Notes: generated by a model from the sequence alone, not told the origin. Counted from the first letter of the stretch, positions 8,612 through 22,872 are shown. The stretch is DNA of 64,000 nucleotides from Pseudomonas beijingensis (GCF_030687295.1 NZ_CP117425.1:1678001-1742000); one strand, 5' to 3'. Numbers and translations are program-made.

Positions 8612-11600
8612 ATGCCAGGCTTCACCCCCCGTTTCGCCATTCCCCAGGGCGAGCATTTCGACCTGCTCAAAGCCCGTATTCCCGGCTGGTACAGCGGGGC
8701 CATCGTGCAACGCCAGCAGGAACTGAGCGACCATGAACTGACGCTTCCGCTCTGGTATGCGAAAGCTTCCCCCGATCTCTGGAATAGCCTCAAGGACAGT
8801 CATTCCCGCTACCGCGAGCGCCTGAACCAGGTCGACAACCGACTGGGCAATATCCAGGACATTCGCGCCTTCGCCGAACCCTTGCTCGAGCAGGTGATCC
8901 TGGATGAATTCGGCTTCGCGCTGAACGTCAACGAGGTGTATTTCGTCCGCAAGTACGGGCGCAAGACCCGCGATGATTTTTTTGGGGCACTGGTCCTGGA
9001 CAGCGAGGGCGGCCATTTCGATCGCTACGAATACCGTGGCACGTCATTGCTGGAGGCGGCGCTGGCCAATTTCGCGCCAGAGGAAGCGCGCAAACCCGCC
9101 TGTGCCGATTGCAACCTCATCACCGCGGTGCGCCCGTTCCTGGGCGGCGCTGTGGTGCCCTCCACCGACGCCGTTCGCGCAGGGGCACTGTCGATTGCCC
9201 CTGAAGCCTTCGCCAAGTTGTGTCGCACGTTGGATCTGGGGCGCCAGTATCAGGAGCACATCAACGCTGTCCTGCGGCCCGACGACAGCAAGACGTACAA
9301 CCCGCTGGATCATTCGCTGGAGGAGTATCACCGGCAGGGCTTGGCACTGAGCATCCAGATCGCTAGGGCCAAGGCCGACATCAGCCCGACGGTCTACCAG
9401 ATGTTGCAGCAGGTGGCCGAGGGGGCCAGCGACGTCACCCTCGATGGCCAGGCCGTGAGATTCACTTCCCTGAAAGTGTTCGACATCGAACTGGTCGGCC
9501 CACTGTTGATCGGCCCCGACCTTGAAAACAGTCGCCGGGTGGTGCCGGTCGTGGCCTACCTTCCGGGCGATCCCGAGCATCCTCTGAAAGCCTACGCCTC
9601 CAGCGCCGACTTCATGGCCGAACTGCGGCGACGCTTGCACAGTGGCGCCTACCGCCGCTTCTTCAGCCGTTTCGTGCCGCTGCGTCAGCAAGGGGCGTTT
9701 TTTCGGCAGTTCAAGCACCTCTATCAAATCTCCCCGACGGCCGATGACCAGGCCGATTTCCCACTCAAATCGTCGTTGCGCAACCTGCCCATGGGCACGG
9801 AGCCGATTCCCGGCGACCTGTGGGGCTCGCTGCGCCTGCGGCAAATCGAGAAGATCCAGGCCGACGCACGCGCGGTGGCGGTGCCTACCGGTGATGAAGA
9901 CAAGAAAGCACGCCTGGCGCGCCTGGACAGTTACCTGGACGCGGTGGTCGATGTGTTCAACCTGGCGGCGTTCGTCGTGCCAGGGCTGGGGCCACTGATG
10001 TTGACGGTCGGGGCCGTGCAGATGTTCAACGAGGCGTTCGAAGGCATCGAAGCGTTCGAACGTGGGGAAACCCGGGAAATGTGGGCGCATTTTTCCAGCG
10101 TGGCCCTCAACACGGCTTTTGTCGCCACCGGTGCAGCGGTACTGCCGCATATTCGATGGTCGAGCACGGTGGATCAGTTGGAGCCGGTTCAATTGGCCAA
10201 TGGCGAGTCGCGCCTGTGGCGCCCCGACCTGAGCGTTTACCAGAGTGAGCTGCAGCCTCCCGCGGCCTCAAGCCCGGATAGCCAGGGCCTGTATCGGGTC
10301 GAGAATCAGCAGGTCTTGCCGCTGGGTGAGCAACGTTTTGAAGTGCAACAGGACCCGCAAACTCTCCGCTATCGCATTCGTCATCCTTCCCGTCCGCAGG
10401 CCTACCAGCCCGAGCTGACGCACAACGGCAGCGGTGCCTGGCACCACGAACTGGAACAACCGCGTACCTGGGAAGGCCCGACACTGATGAGGCGTCTGGG
10501 CCATGGCGTCAAGGATTTCAGCGATGCCGAACTGGAGCAGATCCGCCTCGCCAGCGCGACCCCGCAGGACGTGCTGCGACGGTTGCATGTCGAGGGCGAG
10601 CCGGTGCCGGCGTTGCTGACCGACACCCTGGGTCGCTTCGACCTCTGCCGACAAATCGACACGTTCATCGGGCAACTGCAAAGCGAGGAGCCGCTGGGCC
10701 ATGACCTGGCCGAGCCGATGTTGCACCTGCTGACCCAATACGGCCCGTGGCCAAGAGGGTTGAAGCTGAAGATCGTCGACGGCGCCGGCCGGACGCGCTG
10801 GGAATACGTCCGGCCCTCGGAAGGCGAGACGCCGGTTCGTGAGGCCAGCCTGACCGAGGCCAAGGTCCGCACGCCTGCGCTGTTGAAAAACCTGATCGAA
10901 GCGGTGGATGCCGCAGGTGTCGATCTGTTGGCCACGGCGAGCCCGCCGATTGCGAAAGCCCACATGGACGCTCGCGTCCGGCACCTGCGCCAGGCACTCG
11001 CCGAGACGGCAGTGAATGAAAAGGTGCAGTTGCTCAACGATTACTACGCCCTGGGCGAGACGCGAGGCGACCCCCGTGTGGCGCTGATCAAGTCCCGTTT
11101 TCCTTCGGTTCCAGCCACGGCGATCGAGCAGGTCATCACCTTGGCCGGCACCGAAGAGCTGCAGCAAATGGCTGCCTGGGATTTCGCCGATGCGAATCAG
11201 ACCAAACCCATCCCTCTGCGCATCGCCGAAGAGCTGCGCCACTTCCAGCGTGTGGTGCGTCTGAACCGCGCCTACGAAGGCCTGTATCAGGACGCCTTGG
11301 TCACGGCGGACACGCCTCGACTGGTGTTGGCTACCCTGGAAACCTTGCCCGGCTGGAGCGGCACGCTGCGCATCGAATTGCGCGAGGCCGTTGTGTCCGG
11401 CACCTTGATCGACAGCATCGGGCCGCAAAATGCGGCGCAGACCAAGGTCGTGGTCAGGGATGATGAGCGCTACCAGGCCTTTGACGACAACGGCAATGAA
11501 CTGAGCCATTGGGGCAGCCTCTTCGATGCCTTGCAGCATGCCCTGCCGGATGCCGAACGCCGGGCCATGGCTCGACCTTCGATTCATCACGGCGACCTGT

Positions 11601-13636
11601 TGAAAGAGGCGGTCGGCGCTTCGCCGGTGGACCGGGATGCGCTGGCGCGCCGCTTGAAGATGCCCGCACTCAAGCCCGCCTTTAAATCGCCGATGCGCCT
11701 GGCTTCGGGCCAAGTCGGTTATCCCTTGGGTGGACTACGGGATTGGTTGGGCCTGGGCCGAACGGCGGAAAGCCGGGTGCTGGAGCTGTACCCGAGTTAC
11801 ACGGCGGCACAAACCGATGCGCTGTTGCGAGCTCTGGGCGACGGCGCGGTGAGGGAGCTCCAGCGACGTAACGTCGAGCTGAAAATGCTGCGCCGGGATC
11901 TGGACCGTTGGGTCGCTACCCTCGGCTGGCGTGACGTGGGTAATCACCCGACTGTAGTACCGCAGACGATCAGGCAGGTGATGGCCGAACAAATCGAGCG
12001 ATGCTGGCGGCGTCAGACCCGGCTCGTTGTGGCAGCGGATCTGCGCACGATCGGCTATGAGCTTGATTTGAGCGGATTGGACATCGGGGCACTGCCGGAA
12101 CTGACGGCCGACTTCAGTCATGTAGGGGTGCTCAAGCTGCGTGACATGGGCTTGACGCTGCATCACTGCGAAAGCTTCCTCAGCGGATTTTCCTCCATTC
12201 GCCGGTTGGACCTGTCCAGGAACCGGTTGATCGATATTCCCAGGGCCTTGGAGGGGATGAGGGACTTGGAGACGCTGCAACTGGAGGCGAACCGGATCGG
12301 CCTGACACCGCGTAGCGTTGACATCCTGCAAGGCCTTACTCGCTTGAGAAACTTCGACCTGGACAACAACCCGCTGGGGCGCCTACCGGACTTCAGCAGG
12401 TTGCCTGACCTGGAGCGATTGAACCTGAAAAATACCGGGATCACTGCCTGGCCCACCGGCCTGCGCGACCAGCCGCTGGAGCTGATTGATTTGCGCGACA
12501 ACGGCTTGACCCAGGTGCCGGATCACCTGCTCGACCCGCCCGCCGAGCGTGCCCATGCCACGGCACGCCTCAATCGCGTGACGCTGTTGCAGGGCAACCC
12601 GTTGAGCGAGGTGGTCCAACAGCGTTTGCGTGATTATTGGGTGACGGTCTTGCAGACGCGTCCTGAATGGGCAGTCCTGCGTTTGCCCGAGGCGTTTGGG
12701 TTTTCAGCGTCGGTCGGGCCGTCGAATATGCAGCAATGGCTGCTCAACCTGCCTGCGGGCCAACTGGCGGACAAAAGAGCTGTGTGGCAAAGCCTGGCGG
12801 ATGAACCGCAATCGGGAGAGTTTTTTGAGTTATTGCATCGGTTGGCTAAATCTTATCAGAGCCTGAAAGATTATCCGGACCTCCAGGCCCGCGTCTGGCA
12901 GATGCTCGACGCGATGGGGCGTTCCACCGAGCTGCGTGATGAACTGTTCGACCTGGCCGGCCAACCGGCCTGTGAAGATCGCGCAGCCTTGTCGTTCAGC
13001 TACCTGGAAATCCGCTTGATGATCCACAACGCCAGGGCCTTGGCGGTTGGAACGGATGAAGCGGCAACGCTCTTCCAGTTGGCCAAGGGGCTGTTTCGCC
13101 TCGATGAGGTGGAGCGTATTGCCCTGCAGGACATCCAGCGGCGCCGTGACGCGATCAATGCCCGCACCGACCTGACCAACGATCAAAAGATCGAGAACCT
13201 GGCGCTGATCGAAGAGGTCGAGGTCCGTCTGGCTTACCGGGCGGGGCTCAAGGATCGACTGGGGTTACCGGGGCAACCCGCGGGCGGGGTTTTTCTCACG
13301 CTGGGAGATGTCAGCCCTGACATGCTCGACGCCGCCGCCAATCAGGTCCTGGAACTGGACGATTCGCCCCAGCAGTTTCAGTCGCTGGTGGGTCGGGATT
13401 TCTGGATCGACTATTTGAAGCAGCAGCATGGGGCTGCCTTCCAGGCGCTGAATGACACCCTCATCGCCAACCAGATTGAGCTGGATGAAGCGAAGGCCGC
13501 CGGCACTTTGGAGGAAGCCGACTACGTCAGCCAGTCCGAGACGTTGGGCCTGCAGCACAAGATCAAGGAAGCGGAGCTGGTCCAGGCGTTGACGCGAACC
13601 GAGCTGGATGCGCTGCCGGAAAGTACCGATCTGTAG
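8612..13636 (+). CDS. Giant LRR protein with NEL-type E3 ubiquitin ligase domain (putative effector)
   Basis: The 1674-residue product has no signal peptide. Residues 1 to about 560 resemble the large N-terminal module annotated as DUF6543/dermonecrotic-toxin-like in pseudomonads, with a Gly/Ala/Val hydrophobic hairpin at about 448-475 (VFNLAAFVVPGLGPLMLTVGA). About residues 1150-1310 hold leucine-rich repeats (LDLSRNRLIDIP, LQLEANRIGLTP, FDLDNNPLGRLP, LNLKNTGITAWP, IDLRDNGLTQVP). The C-terminal 300 residues match the NEL fold, with a probable catalytic Cys1454 in the C-x-D motif QPACEDRAALSF. NEL proteins ubiquitinate host proteins after type III delivery (IpaH, SspH). No secretion genes or chaperone are nearby, so the delivery route is unknown. 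AAGGATGA precedes the ATG. Domain borders are estimates. Confidence 0.85.
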   Translation: MPGFTPRFAIPQGEHFDLLKARIPGWYSGAIVQRQQELSDHELTLPLWYAKASPDLWNSLKDSHSRYRERLNQVDNRLGNIQDIRAFAEPLLEQVILDEFGFALNVNEVYFVRKYGRKTRDDFFGALVLDSEGGHFDRYEYRGTSLLEAALANFAPEEARKPACADCNLITAVRPFLGGAVVPSTDAVRAGALSIAPEAFAKLCRTLDLGRQYQEHINAVLRPDDSKTYNPLDHSLEEYHRQGLALSIQIARAKADISPTVYQMLQQVAEGASDVTLDGQAVRFTSLKVFDIELVGPLLIGPDLENSRRVVPVVAYLPGDPEHPLKAYASSADFMAELRRRLHSGAYRRFFSRFVPLRQQGAFFRQFKHLYQISPTADDQADFPLKSSLRNLPMGTEPIPGDLWGSLRLRQIEKIQADARAVAVPTGDEDKKARLARLDSYLDAVVDVFNLAAFVVPGLGPLMLTVGAVQMFNEAFEGIEAFERGETREMWAHFSSVALNTAFVATGAAVLPHIRWSSTVDQLEPVQLANGESRLWRPDLSVYQSELQPPAASSPDSQGLYRVENQQVLPLGEQRFEVQQDPQTLRYRIRHPSRPQAYQPELTHNGSGAWHHELEQPRTWEGPTLMRRLGHGVKDFSDAELEQIRLASATPQDVLRRLHVEGEPVPALLTDTLGRFDLCRQIDTFIGQLQSEEPLGHDLAEPMLHLLTQYGPWPRGLKLKIVDGAGRTRWEYVRPSEGETPVREASLTEAKVRTPALLKNLIEAVDAAGVDLLATASPPIAKAHMDARVRHLRQALAETAVNEKVQLLNDYYALGETRGDPRVALIKSRFPSVPATAIEQVITLAGTEELQQMAAWDFADANQTKPIPLRIAEELRHFQRVVRLNRAYEGLYQDALVTADTPRLVLATLETLPGWSGTLRIELREAVVSGTLIDSIGPQNAAQTKVVVRDDERYQAFDDNGNELSHWGSLFDALQHALPDAERRAMARPSIHHGDLLKEAVGASPVDRDALARRLKMPALKPAFKSPMRLASGQVGYPLGGLRDWLGLGRTAESRVLELYPSYTAAQTDALLRALGDGAVRELQRRNVELKMLRRDLDRWVATLGWRDVGNHPTVVPQTIRQVMAEQIERCWRRQTRLVVAADLRTIGYELDLSGLDIGALPELTADFSHVGVLKLRDMGLTLHHCESFLSGFSSIRRLDLSRNRLIDIPRALEGMRDLETLQLEANRIGLTPRSVDILQGLTRLRNFDLDNNPLGRLPDFSRLPDLERLNLKNTGITAWPTGLRDQPLELIDLRDNGLTQVPDHLLDPPAERAHATARLNRVTLLQGNPLSEVVQQRLRDYWVTVLQTRPEWAVLRLPEAFGFSASVGPSNMQQWLLNLPAGQLADKRAVWQSLADEPQSGEFFELLHRLAKSYQSLKDYPDLQARVWQMLDAMGRSTELRDELFDLAGQPACEDRAALSFSYLEIRLMIHNARALAVGTDEAATLFQLAKGLFRLDEVERIALQDIQRRRDAINARTDLTNDQKIENLALIEEVEVRLAYRAGLKDRLGLPGQPAGGVFLTLGDVSPDMLDAAANQVLELDDSPQQFQSLVGRDFWIDYLKQQHGAAFQALNDTLIANQIELDEAKAAGTLEEADYVSQSETLGLQHKIKEAELVQALTRTELDALPESTDL

Positions 13637-13674
13637 GGTGAACCAGTCCCGTCATCTCAGACAGGCATAAAACC

Positions 13675-13769
13675 CGTGGCGAGGGAGCTTGCTCCCGCTG
13701 GGGTGCGAAGCAGCCCTCGCTTTTTTTGCGGTTGCTGCGCAACCGAGCGGGGGCAAGCTCCCTCGCCAC
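13675..13769. repeat. Inverted repeat of the GGCGAGGGAGCTTGCTCC family
   Basis: Left arm GTGGCGAGGGAGCTTGCTCC and right arm GGGGGCAAGCTCCCTCGCCA are separated by about 45 bases that include the palindrome CGGTTGCTGCGCAACCG. It lies between the convergent effector and ureC genes, where it could end transcription from both sides. Confidence 0.8.
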
Positions 13770-13795
13770 AAGAACTGCACAAGAACTGCGCGGGT

Positions 13796-15497
<1,702 letters not shown>

Positions 15498-15548
15498 GTG
15501 CTTGCCTTGAGATTCAATTGAGTTTTGAAACCGTTCGCTGCGCTCACT

Positions 15549-15615
15549 CATCGCGAGCAAGCTCGCTCCCACATTTGATCGCGTTTCCCTGTGGGAGCGA
15601 GCTTGCTCGCGATGA
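15549..15615. repeat. REP pair (inverted)
   Basis: Inverted REP copies with a short spacer lie in the ureB-ureC intergenic gap, inside the transcription unit. Confidence 0.9.
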
Positions 15616-15638
15616 GGTCAGTGCAGGCACCCTATGAC

Positions 15639-17015
<1,377 letters not shown>

Positions 17016-17024
17016 GGCGTGGCC

Positions 17025-17327
17025 TCAGGCGATGGGTTGGTGGACGGTGACCAGTTTGGTGCCGTCGGGAAACGTCGCCTCGACCTGGATCTCCGGGATC
17101 ATTTCCGGGATGCCTTCCATCACCTGCTCGCGGCTCAGCAGCGTGGTGCCGTAATGCATCAGCTCGGCCACCGTCTGGCCGTCACGGGCGCCTTCCAGCA
17201 ACGCGGCGGAAATGTAGGCCATGGCCTCCGGGTAGTTGAGCTTCAAGCCACGAGCCAAGCGTCGTTCGGCGACGAGGCCGGCGGTGAAGATCAGCAGCTT
17301 GTCTTTTTCGCGTGGGGTCAGGTCCAT
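17025..17327 (-). CDS. ureA: Urease gamma subunit
   Basis: The 100-residue product is full length: [22 protein letters not shown], then [21 protein letters not shown] and [24 protein letters not shown] ending. ATG 17327 is the family start; an in-frame TTG six bases upstream is less likely. UreA is the smallest structural subunit of urease. It follows ureD after a 198-base gap holding a REP pair. Confidence 0.96.
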   Translation of the reverse strand: MDLTPREKDKLLIFTAGLVAERRLARGLKLNYPEAMAYISAALLEGARDGQTVAELMHYGTTLLSREQVMEGIPEMIPEIQVEATFPDGTKLVTVHQPIA

Positions 17328-17391
17328 GTGCAATCCATAAGGGCAGATAAAAAATTCGGGCTGTAAACACAGCTACCTGTTGGAGCAACGC

Positions 17392-17483
17392 CTGTGGGAG
17401 CAAAGCTTGCTCGCGATGAACGATAACGCGGTCCTTCCGGTCGACCGAGGCGCTGCCATCGCGAGCAAGCTTTGCTCCCACAG
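17392..17483. repeat. REP pair (inverted)
   Basis: Two REP copies of the variant GGGAGCAAAGCTTGCTCGCGA flank a spacer between ureD and ureA. Confidence 0.88.
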
Positions 17484-17525
17484 AAAGTCATTGCTTCCAC
17501 ACCATTGCTCCTACAGGAACGCAAT

Positions 17526-18377
17526 TCAGGTACTCCAGATTCTCGGTGGCACAGCTTCTCGACCGAGCAACGCCGGGCGCAAAAGCCGCCACAATTCAAT
17601 CAACCACCCCCGCGCCAGCAACGCCTCGCTCGCCAGGCAGCGGGCCACGACCAGGCCGGGCAATTGGGTCAGGTCGCCGCGCACGGCATGGCCCAGTGAT
17701 CGGCAGTGTTCCAGCAATTGGCTGTCGATCTCGCCGGTCACCAGCAACGTGGCAAACACCGGATCACCGCCCAGCCCGATGGGTGAGTCGAGCAGCCCAT
17801 CACCGCCCACAATGCGCTGGCGCTCGTGCCACAGCAACTGGCCATCGCGGCGAATGTCCAGTCGCGATTGAAAGTGCCCCAGGTCGAACCGCTCGCCGCT
17901 GGCCGGTCGGCCGAGGGCAACCATGTCCCAGTAGAGCAGGCGCCCGTCGCCCTGCAGGTCGATGCTCGTGCTGAGTTCGGCCTGGGCTGCGCTGAAGACG
18001 ATGGTTTCCTGGGGCAGCCATTCCAGGGTCGCGCCGGGGGCTACGCTCAGGGTCAGTTGTTGGTACGCCGGCCCCGCGGCGCGGTACCACTTGGCCGCGC
18101 CGGGGCTGGTCAGCTGCGCCCAGGCGCCAGGGCCGACGTGGGCCGAGATGTCCAACCGGTCACCGCCGGCAATCCCGCCGGGCGGGTGGACGATGATGTG
18201 CTGGCACACCTCGGGGCCTTCGGCGTACAGGTGCTTCTGCACCCGCAACGGGCCTTTGTGGCGGCGCTGTACCGGACGTGTGCAATCGCCGAAGCGGGCG
18301 TAACCCAAGTCCAGCTCGGCTTGCCAGCTGGGGGTGAACAGGGCCGAAGGCGCCAATGAACAGACAGGTAGATTCAT
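17526..18377 (-). CDS. ureD: Urease accessory protein UreD
   Basis: The 283-residue product is full length. It has the UreD/UreH signatures [26 protein letters not shown] region, [12 protein letters not shown], and [10 protein letters not shown]. UreD is the scaffold on which UreF and UreG assemble the nickel centre of the UreABC apoenzyme. It sits first of the ure genes, after urtE. Confidence 0.93.
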   Translation of the reverse strand: MNLPVCSLAPSALFTPSWQAELDLGYARFGDCTRPVQRRHKGPLRVQKHLYAEGPEVCQHIIVHPPGGIAGGDRLDISAHVGPGAWAQLTSPGAAKWYRAAGPAYQQLTLSVAPGATLEWLPQETIVFSAAQAELSTSIDLQGDGRLLYWDMVALGRPASGERFDLGHFQSRLDIRRDGQLLWHERQRIVGGDGLLDSPIGLGGDPVFATLLVTGEIDSQLLEHCRSLGHAVRGDLTQLPGLVVARCLASEALLARGWLIELWRLLRPALLGREAVPPRIWST

Positions 18378-18407
18378 GATTTTCTGATTATCGTCGGGAC
18401 GCTAAGA

Positions 18408-19106
18408 CTAGATCGTAACCAGCCCGCGCACACCCTCGGCTTCCATGTTTTCTCCGCGCCCCTGCTGCACGATCTCGCCCCGGGACATCACCAGGTACTG
18501 ATCGGCCAGCTCGGCGGCGAAGTCGTAGAACTGCTCCACCAGCAAAATCGCCATGTCGCCCCGGGCCGCCAGTTTCTTGATCACCACGCCGATCTCCTTG
18601 ATCACCGAGGGCTGGATGCCTTCGGTGGGCTCGTCGAGAATCAGCAAGCGTGGCCGACTGGCCAGGGCCCGGCCAATGGCGAGCTGCTGTTGCTGGCCGC
18701 CGGACAGATCCCCACCACGGCGCTGTTTCATCTGCAGCAGCACCGGGAACAATTCGTAGATGAATGCCGGCACTTCCTTGGCTTCGGCGCCGGGAAAGCG
18801 CGACAGACCCATCAGCAGGTTTTCTTCAACCGTCAGCCGGCCGAAAATTTCCCGGCCCTGGGGTACGTAGGCAATGCCAGCGTGCACCCGTTGGTGCGGC
18901 TTGAAGGTGGTGATGGGCTTGCCTTCCCAGCTCACCGCACCTTCCTTGGCCGGCAACAGGCCCATCAGGCATTTGAGCAGGGTGGTCTTGCCCACGCCGT
19001 TGCGGCCCAACAGGCATGTCACCTCGCCGACCTTGGCGTCGAACGACAAGCCGCGCAGGATGTGGCTACCGCCGTAGTATTGGTGCAGTTTGTCGACTTG
19101 CAGCAT
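18408..19106 (-). CDS. urtE: Urea ABC transporter ATP-binding protein UrtE
   Basis: The 232-residue ATPase of the branched-chain amino-acid transporter type (LivF-like) has Walker A GRNGVGKTT, signature LSGGQQQQLAIGRAL, Walker B LLILDEPTEGIQ and the H-loop region LLVEQ. I chose ATG 19106 (MLQVDKLHQYYGGSHIL) because the family starts there; the longer upstream frame is not family-like. With UrtD it powers uptake of urea through UrtBC. A gap with REP copies separates it from urtD. Confidence 0.93.
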   Translation of the reverse strand: MLQVDKLHQYYGGSHILRGLSFDAKVGEVTCLLGRNGVGKTTLLKCLMGLLPAKEGAVSWEGKPITTFKPHQRVHAGIAYVPQGREIFGRLTVEENLLMGLSRFPGAEAKEVPAFIYELFPVLLQMKQRRGGDLSGGQQQQLAIGRALASRPRLLILDEPTEGIQPSVIKEIGVVIKKLAARGDMAILLVEQFYDFAAELADQYLVMSRGEIVQQGRGENMEAEGVRGLVTI

Positions 19107-19149
19107 GTCTTGAATTCCCCTCAAGTCCCCTGTGGGAACAATGGCTTTC

Positions 19150-19255
19150 TGTGGGAGCAAAGCTTGCTCGCGACAGCGGCTCCTCGGTCCATCAGAAGGA
19201 CCGCGTTATCGTTCATCGCGAGCAAGCTTTGCTCCCACAAGCCCGCTCCCACAGA
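19150..19255. repeat. REP pair plus a partial third copy
   Basis: Inverted REP copies at 19150-19240 are followed by a truncated copy (CCCGCTCCCACAG) at 19243-19255, in the urtD-urtE gap. Confidence 0.85.
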
Positions 19256-19273
19256 GGGAATGTGTTTGCAGGT

Positions 19274-20130
<857 letters not shown>

Positions 20131-20134
<4 letters not shown>

Positions 20135-21210
20135 GATTCGCCCCTTTTCTTCAGCAACCCGATCACGCCCTTGGGCAGATACAGGGTCACGACGATGAAC
20201 AGCGCACCGAGGAAGAACAGCCAGTACTCGGGAAACGCCACGGTGAACCAGCTCTTCATGCCATTGACTACCCCGGCGCCCAGCAGCGGCCCGATCAGCG
20301 TGCCGCGCCCGCCAAGGGCGACCCACACAGCAGCCTCGATGGAGTTGGTCGGCGACATCTCGCTGGGGTTAATGATGCCCACCTGCGGCACGTACAACGC
20401 CCCGGCCAGGCCGCACAACACCGCGCTCAACACCCAGACGAACAGCTTGAAGCCACGGGGATCGTAGCCGCAGAACATCAGGCGGTTTTCCGCGTCGCGC
20501 AGGGCAGTCAGTACCCGGCCGAACTTGCTGCGGGCCAGGCGCCAGCCGATGAACAGGCTCGCCACCAGCAACAACACCGTGGCGAAAAACAGCACCGCCC
20601 GGGTGCCCGGTTCGGTGATGCCAAAGCCCAGGATCGAACGGAAATTGGTGAAGCCGTTGTTGCCGCCAAACCCGGTTTCGTTGCGGAAAAACAGGAGCAT
20701 CCCGGCGAAGGTCAGGGCCTGGGTCATGATCGAGAAATACACGCCCTTGATCCGCGAACGGAAGGCGAAGAAGCCGAACACCAGCGCCAGTAAGCCCGGC
20801 GCCAGCACCACCAGGCACATCGCCCAGAGGAAACTGTCGGTGCCGGCCCAGTACCAGGGCAACTCGGTCCACGACAAGAAGGTCATGAACGCCGGCAAGC
20901 CATCGCCGGCGGCCTGGCGCATCAGGTACATGCCCATGGCGTAACCGCCCAGGGCGAAGAACAAGCCGTGGCCGAGAGAGAGCAAACCGGCATAACCCCA
21001 GACCAGGTCCAGTGCCAGGGCGACGATGGCGTAGCAGAGAATCTTGCCCACCAGGGTCAAGGTGTAGGCGGAGACGTGCAACGGATTGTCCGCCGCCAAC
21101 AGCGACAGCAACGGCAGGCTCAGCAGCACGGCCAGGATCAGCGCGCCGACGGCGAGGGTAACTTTAGGGCCGGCCTTTTGCGTGGCCGTGAGCATCAGGG
21201 GCTGGTTCAT
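20131..21210 (-). CDS. urtC: Urea ABC transporter permease UrtC
   Basis: The 359-residue LivM-like permease has about nine membrane segments (e.g. VTLAVGALILAVLLSLPLLS at the start) and the family motifs VWGYAGLLSLGHGLFFALGGY and GLAGALYVPQVGIINP. Its ATG overlaps the urtB stop by four bases (ATGA), and its stop overlaps the urtD GTG. It forms the membrane channel with UrtB. Confidence 0.94.
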
Positions 21211-22712
21211 CAGTCGATTACCCGTCCTTTGAGCGCGAAGAGGCCTTGCGGACGCTTCTGGATGAACAGAATGATCAGCGCGAGGATCAGGATCTTGCCG
21301 AGCACGGCGCCGATCTGCGGTTCGAGGATCTTATTGGCGATGCCCAGGCCGAACGCGGCGAACACACTGCCGGCCAACTGGCCGACGCCACCGAGCACCA
21401 CCACCAGGAACGAGTCGATGATGTAGCTCTGGCCCAGGTCCGGGCCGACGTTGCCGATCTGGCTCAGGGCGACGCCACCGAGCCCGGCGATGCCCGAGCC
21501 GAGGCCGAAGGCGAGCATGTCGACCCGGCCGGTGGGCACGCCGCAGCAGGCGGCCATGTTGCGATTCTGGGTCACGGCTCGGACGTTCAGGCCCAGGCGT
21601 GTCTTGTTCAGCAGCAGCCAGGTCAACACCACCACGAACAAGGCGAAGGCGATGATCACGATGCGGTTGTACGGCAGCACCAGGTTCGGTAACACCTGGA
21701 TCCCGCCCGAGAGCCAGGCCGGGTTGGCGACTTCGACGTTCTGCGCGCCGAACACCAGGCGCACCAGTTGGATCAGCATCAGGCTGATGCCCCAGGTGGC
21801 GAGCAGGGTTTCCAGCGGCCGCCCGTAGAGGTGGCGGATCACCGTGCGCTCCAGGGCCATGCCGATGGCCGCGGTGATGAAAAACGCCACCGGCAAGGCG
21901 ATCAGCGGATAGAACTCGATAGCGTTCGGGGCGAAGCGCTGGAACAGCAGCTGCACCACATACGTGGAGTACGCGCCGAGCATGAGCATCTCGCCGTGGG
22001 CCATGTTGATCACCCCCAGCAGGCCGAAGGTGATCGCCAGGCCGAGGGCGGCGAGCAGCAGGATCGAGCCCAGGGACATGCCGCTGAAGGCCTGGCCCAG
22101 CAATTCGCCGATCAGAAGTTTGCGCTTGACCTGGCCGAGGCTGGTTTCAGCGGCGGTGCGCACGGCGGCATCGGTTTCGACGCCGGGTTCAAGCAGACCT
22201 TCGAGGCGGGTGCGGGCCAGTGGATCGCCGGTTTCCCCCAGCAGGCGGACGGCGGCCAGGCGCACGTTCGGGTTGGTGTCCACCAGTTGCAGGTTCGCCA
22301 GGGCCAGGCTCAGGGCGGCGTGTACGTCTTCGTCCTGCTCGCCGGCCAGTTGCCGATCGAGAAACGCCAGTTGCGCAGGACGGGCACTTTTTTGCAGTTG
22401 CTGCGCGGCCGCCAGGCGTACGTGGGCATCGACGGCGAGCAGTTGATGGCTGGCCAGGGCGGTTTCGATCAGCCCGCGCAAGCGGTTGTTCAGGCGCAGG
22501 GTTTTTGGCTGGCCGTCGACGGTCAACTGGCCTTGTTGCAAGGCGTTGATCAGCTCGACGCGCTCAGGCTCCGGCTGCGCGGCCCAGGCTTCCAGGAGCT
22601 TGGCCTGCTGGGTCGGGTTGGCGGCGACGAAGTCTTCGGCGTCGCCGGCATGGGCCTCCAGTGGCAACAGCAGCACCAGAGCGAGGATGAGGCGGTAAAG
22701 GGCGGTGGGCAT
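21210..22712 (-). CDS. urtB: Urea ABC transporter permease UrtB
   Basis: The 500-residue product starts with a signal-like segment (MPTALYRLILALVLLLPLEAHA). A periplasmic region of about 190 residues rich in helical repeats (LAAAQQLQ, LAAVRLLGETGDP) follows, typical of UrtB and absent from LivH. The LivH-like permease then has about eight membrane spans, with the motif GLLGVINMAHGEMLMLGAY. It pairs with UrtC for urea import. Confidence 0.94.
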   Translation of the reverse strand: MPTALYRLILALVLLLPLEAHAGDAEDFVAANPTQQAKLLEAWAAQPEPERVELINALQQGQLTVDGQPKTLRLNNRLRGLIETALASHQLLAVDAHVRLAAAQQLQKSARPAQLAFLDRQLAGEQDEDVHAALSLALANLQLVDTNPNVRLAAVRLLGETGDPLARTRLEGLLEPGVETDAAVRTAAETSLGQVKRKLLIGELLGQAFSGMSLGSILLLAALGLAITFGLLGVINMAHGEMLMLGAYSTYVVQLLFQRFAPNAIEFYPLIALPVAFFITAAIGMALERTVIRHLYGRPLETLLATWGISLMLIQLVRLVFGAQNVEVANPAWLSGGIQVLPNLVLPYNRIVIIAFALFVVVLTWLLLNKTRLGLNVRAVTQNRNMAACCGVPTGRVDMLAFGLGSGIAGLGGVALSQIGNVGPDLGQSYIIDSFLVVVLGGVGQLAGSVFAAFGLGIANKILEPQIGAVLGKILILALIILFIQKRPQGLFALKGRVID

Positions 22713-22735
22713 AGAGAGTCGCCTTGCGCGGACAA

Positions 22736-22825
22736 TGTGGGAGCGAGCTTGCTCGCGATGGCGGTGTGTCAGTCACATCCGTGCTGAATGTGAGTCCGCT
22801 ATCGCGAGCAAGCTCGCTCCCACAG
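22736..22825. repeat. REP pair (inverted)
   Basis: Two inverted REP copies fill most of the 160-base gap between urtA and urtB, inside the transcription unit. Such elements often protect upstream mRNA (here urtA, which must be made in excess). Confidence 0.9.
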
Positions 22826-22872
22826 GGATTTGTGTCGGCCCGAGCGTCGTGCTCGGGCCGACACCCATGGGC

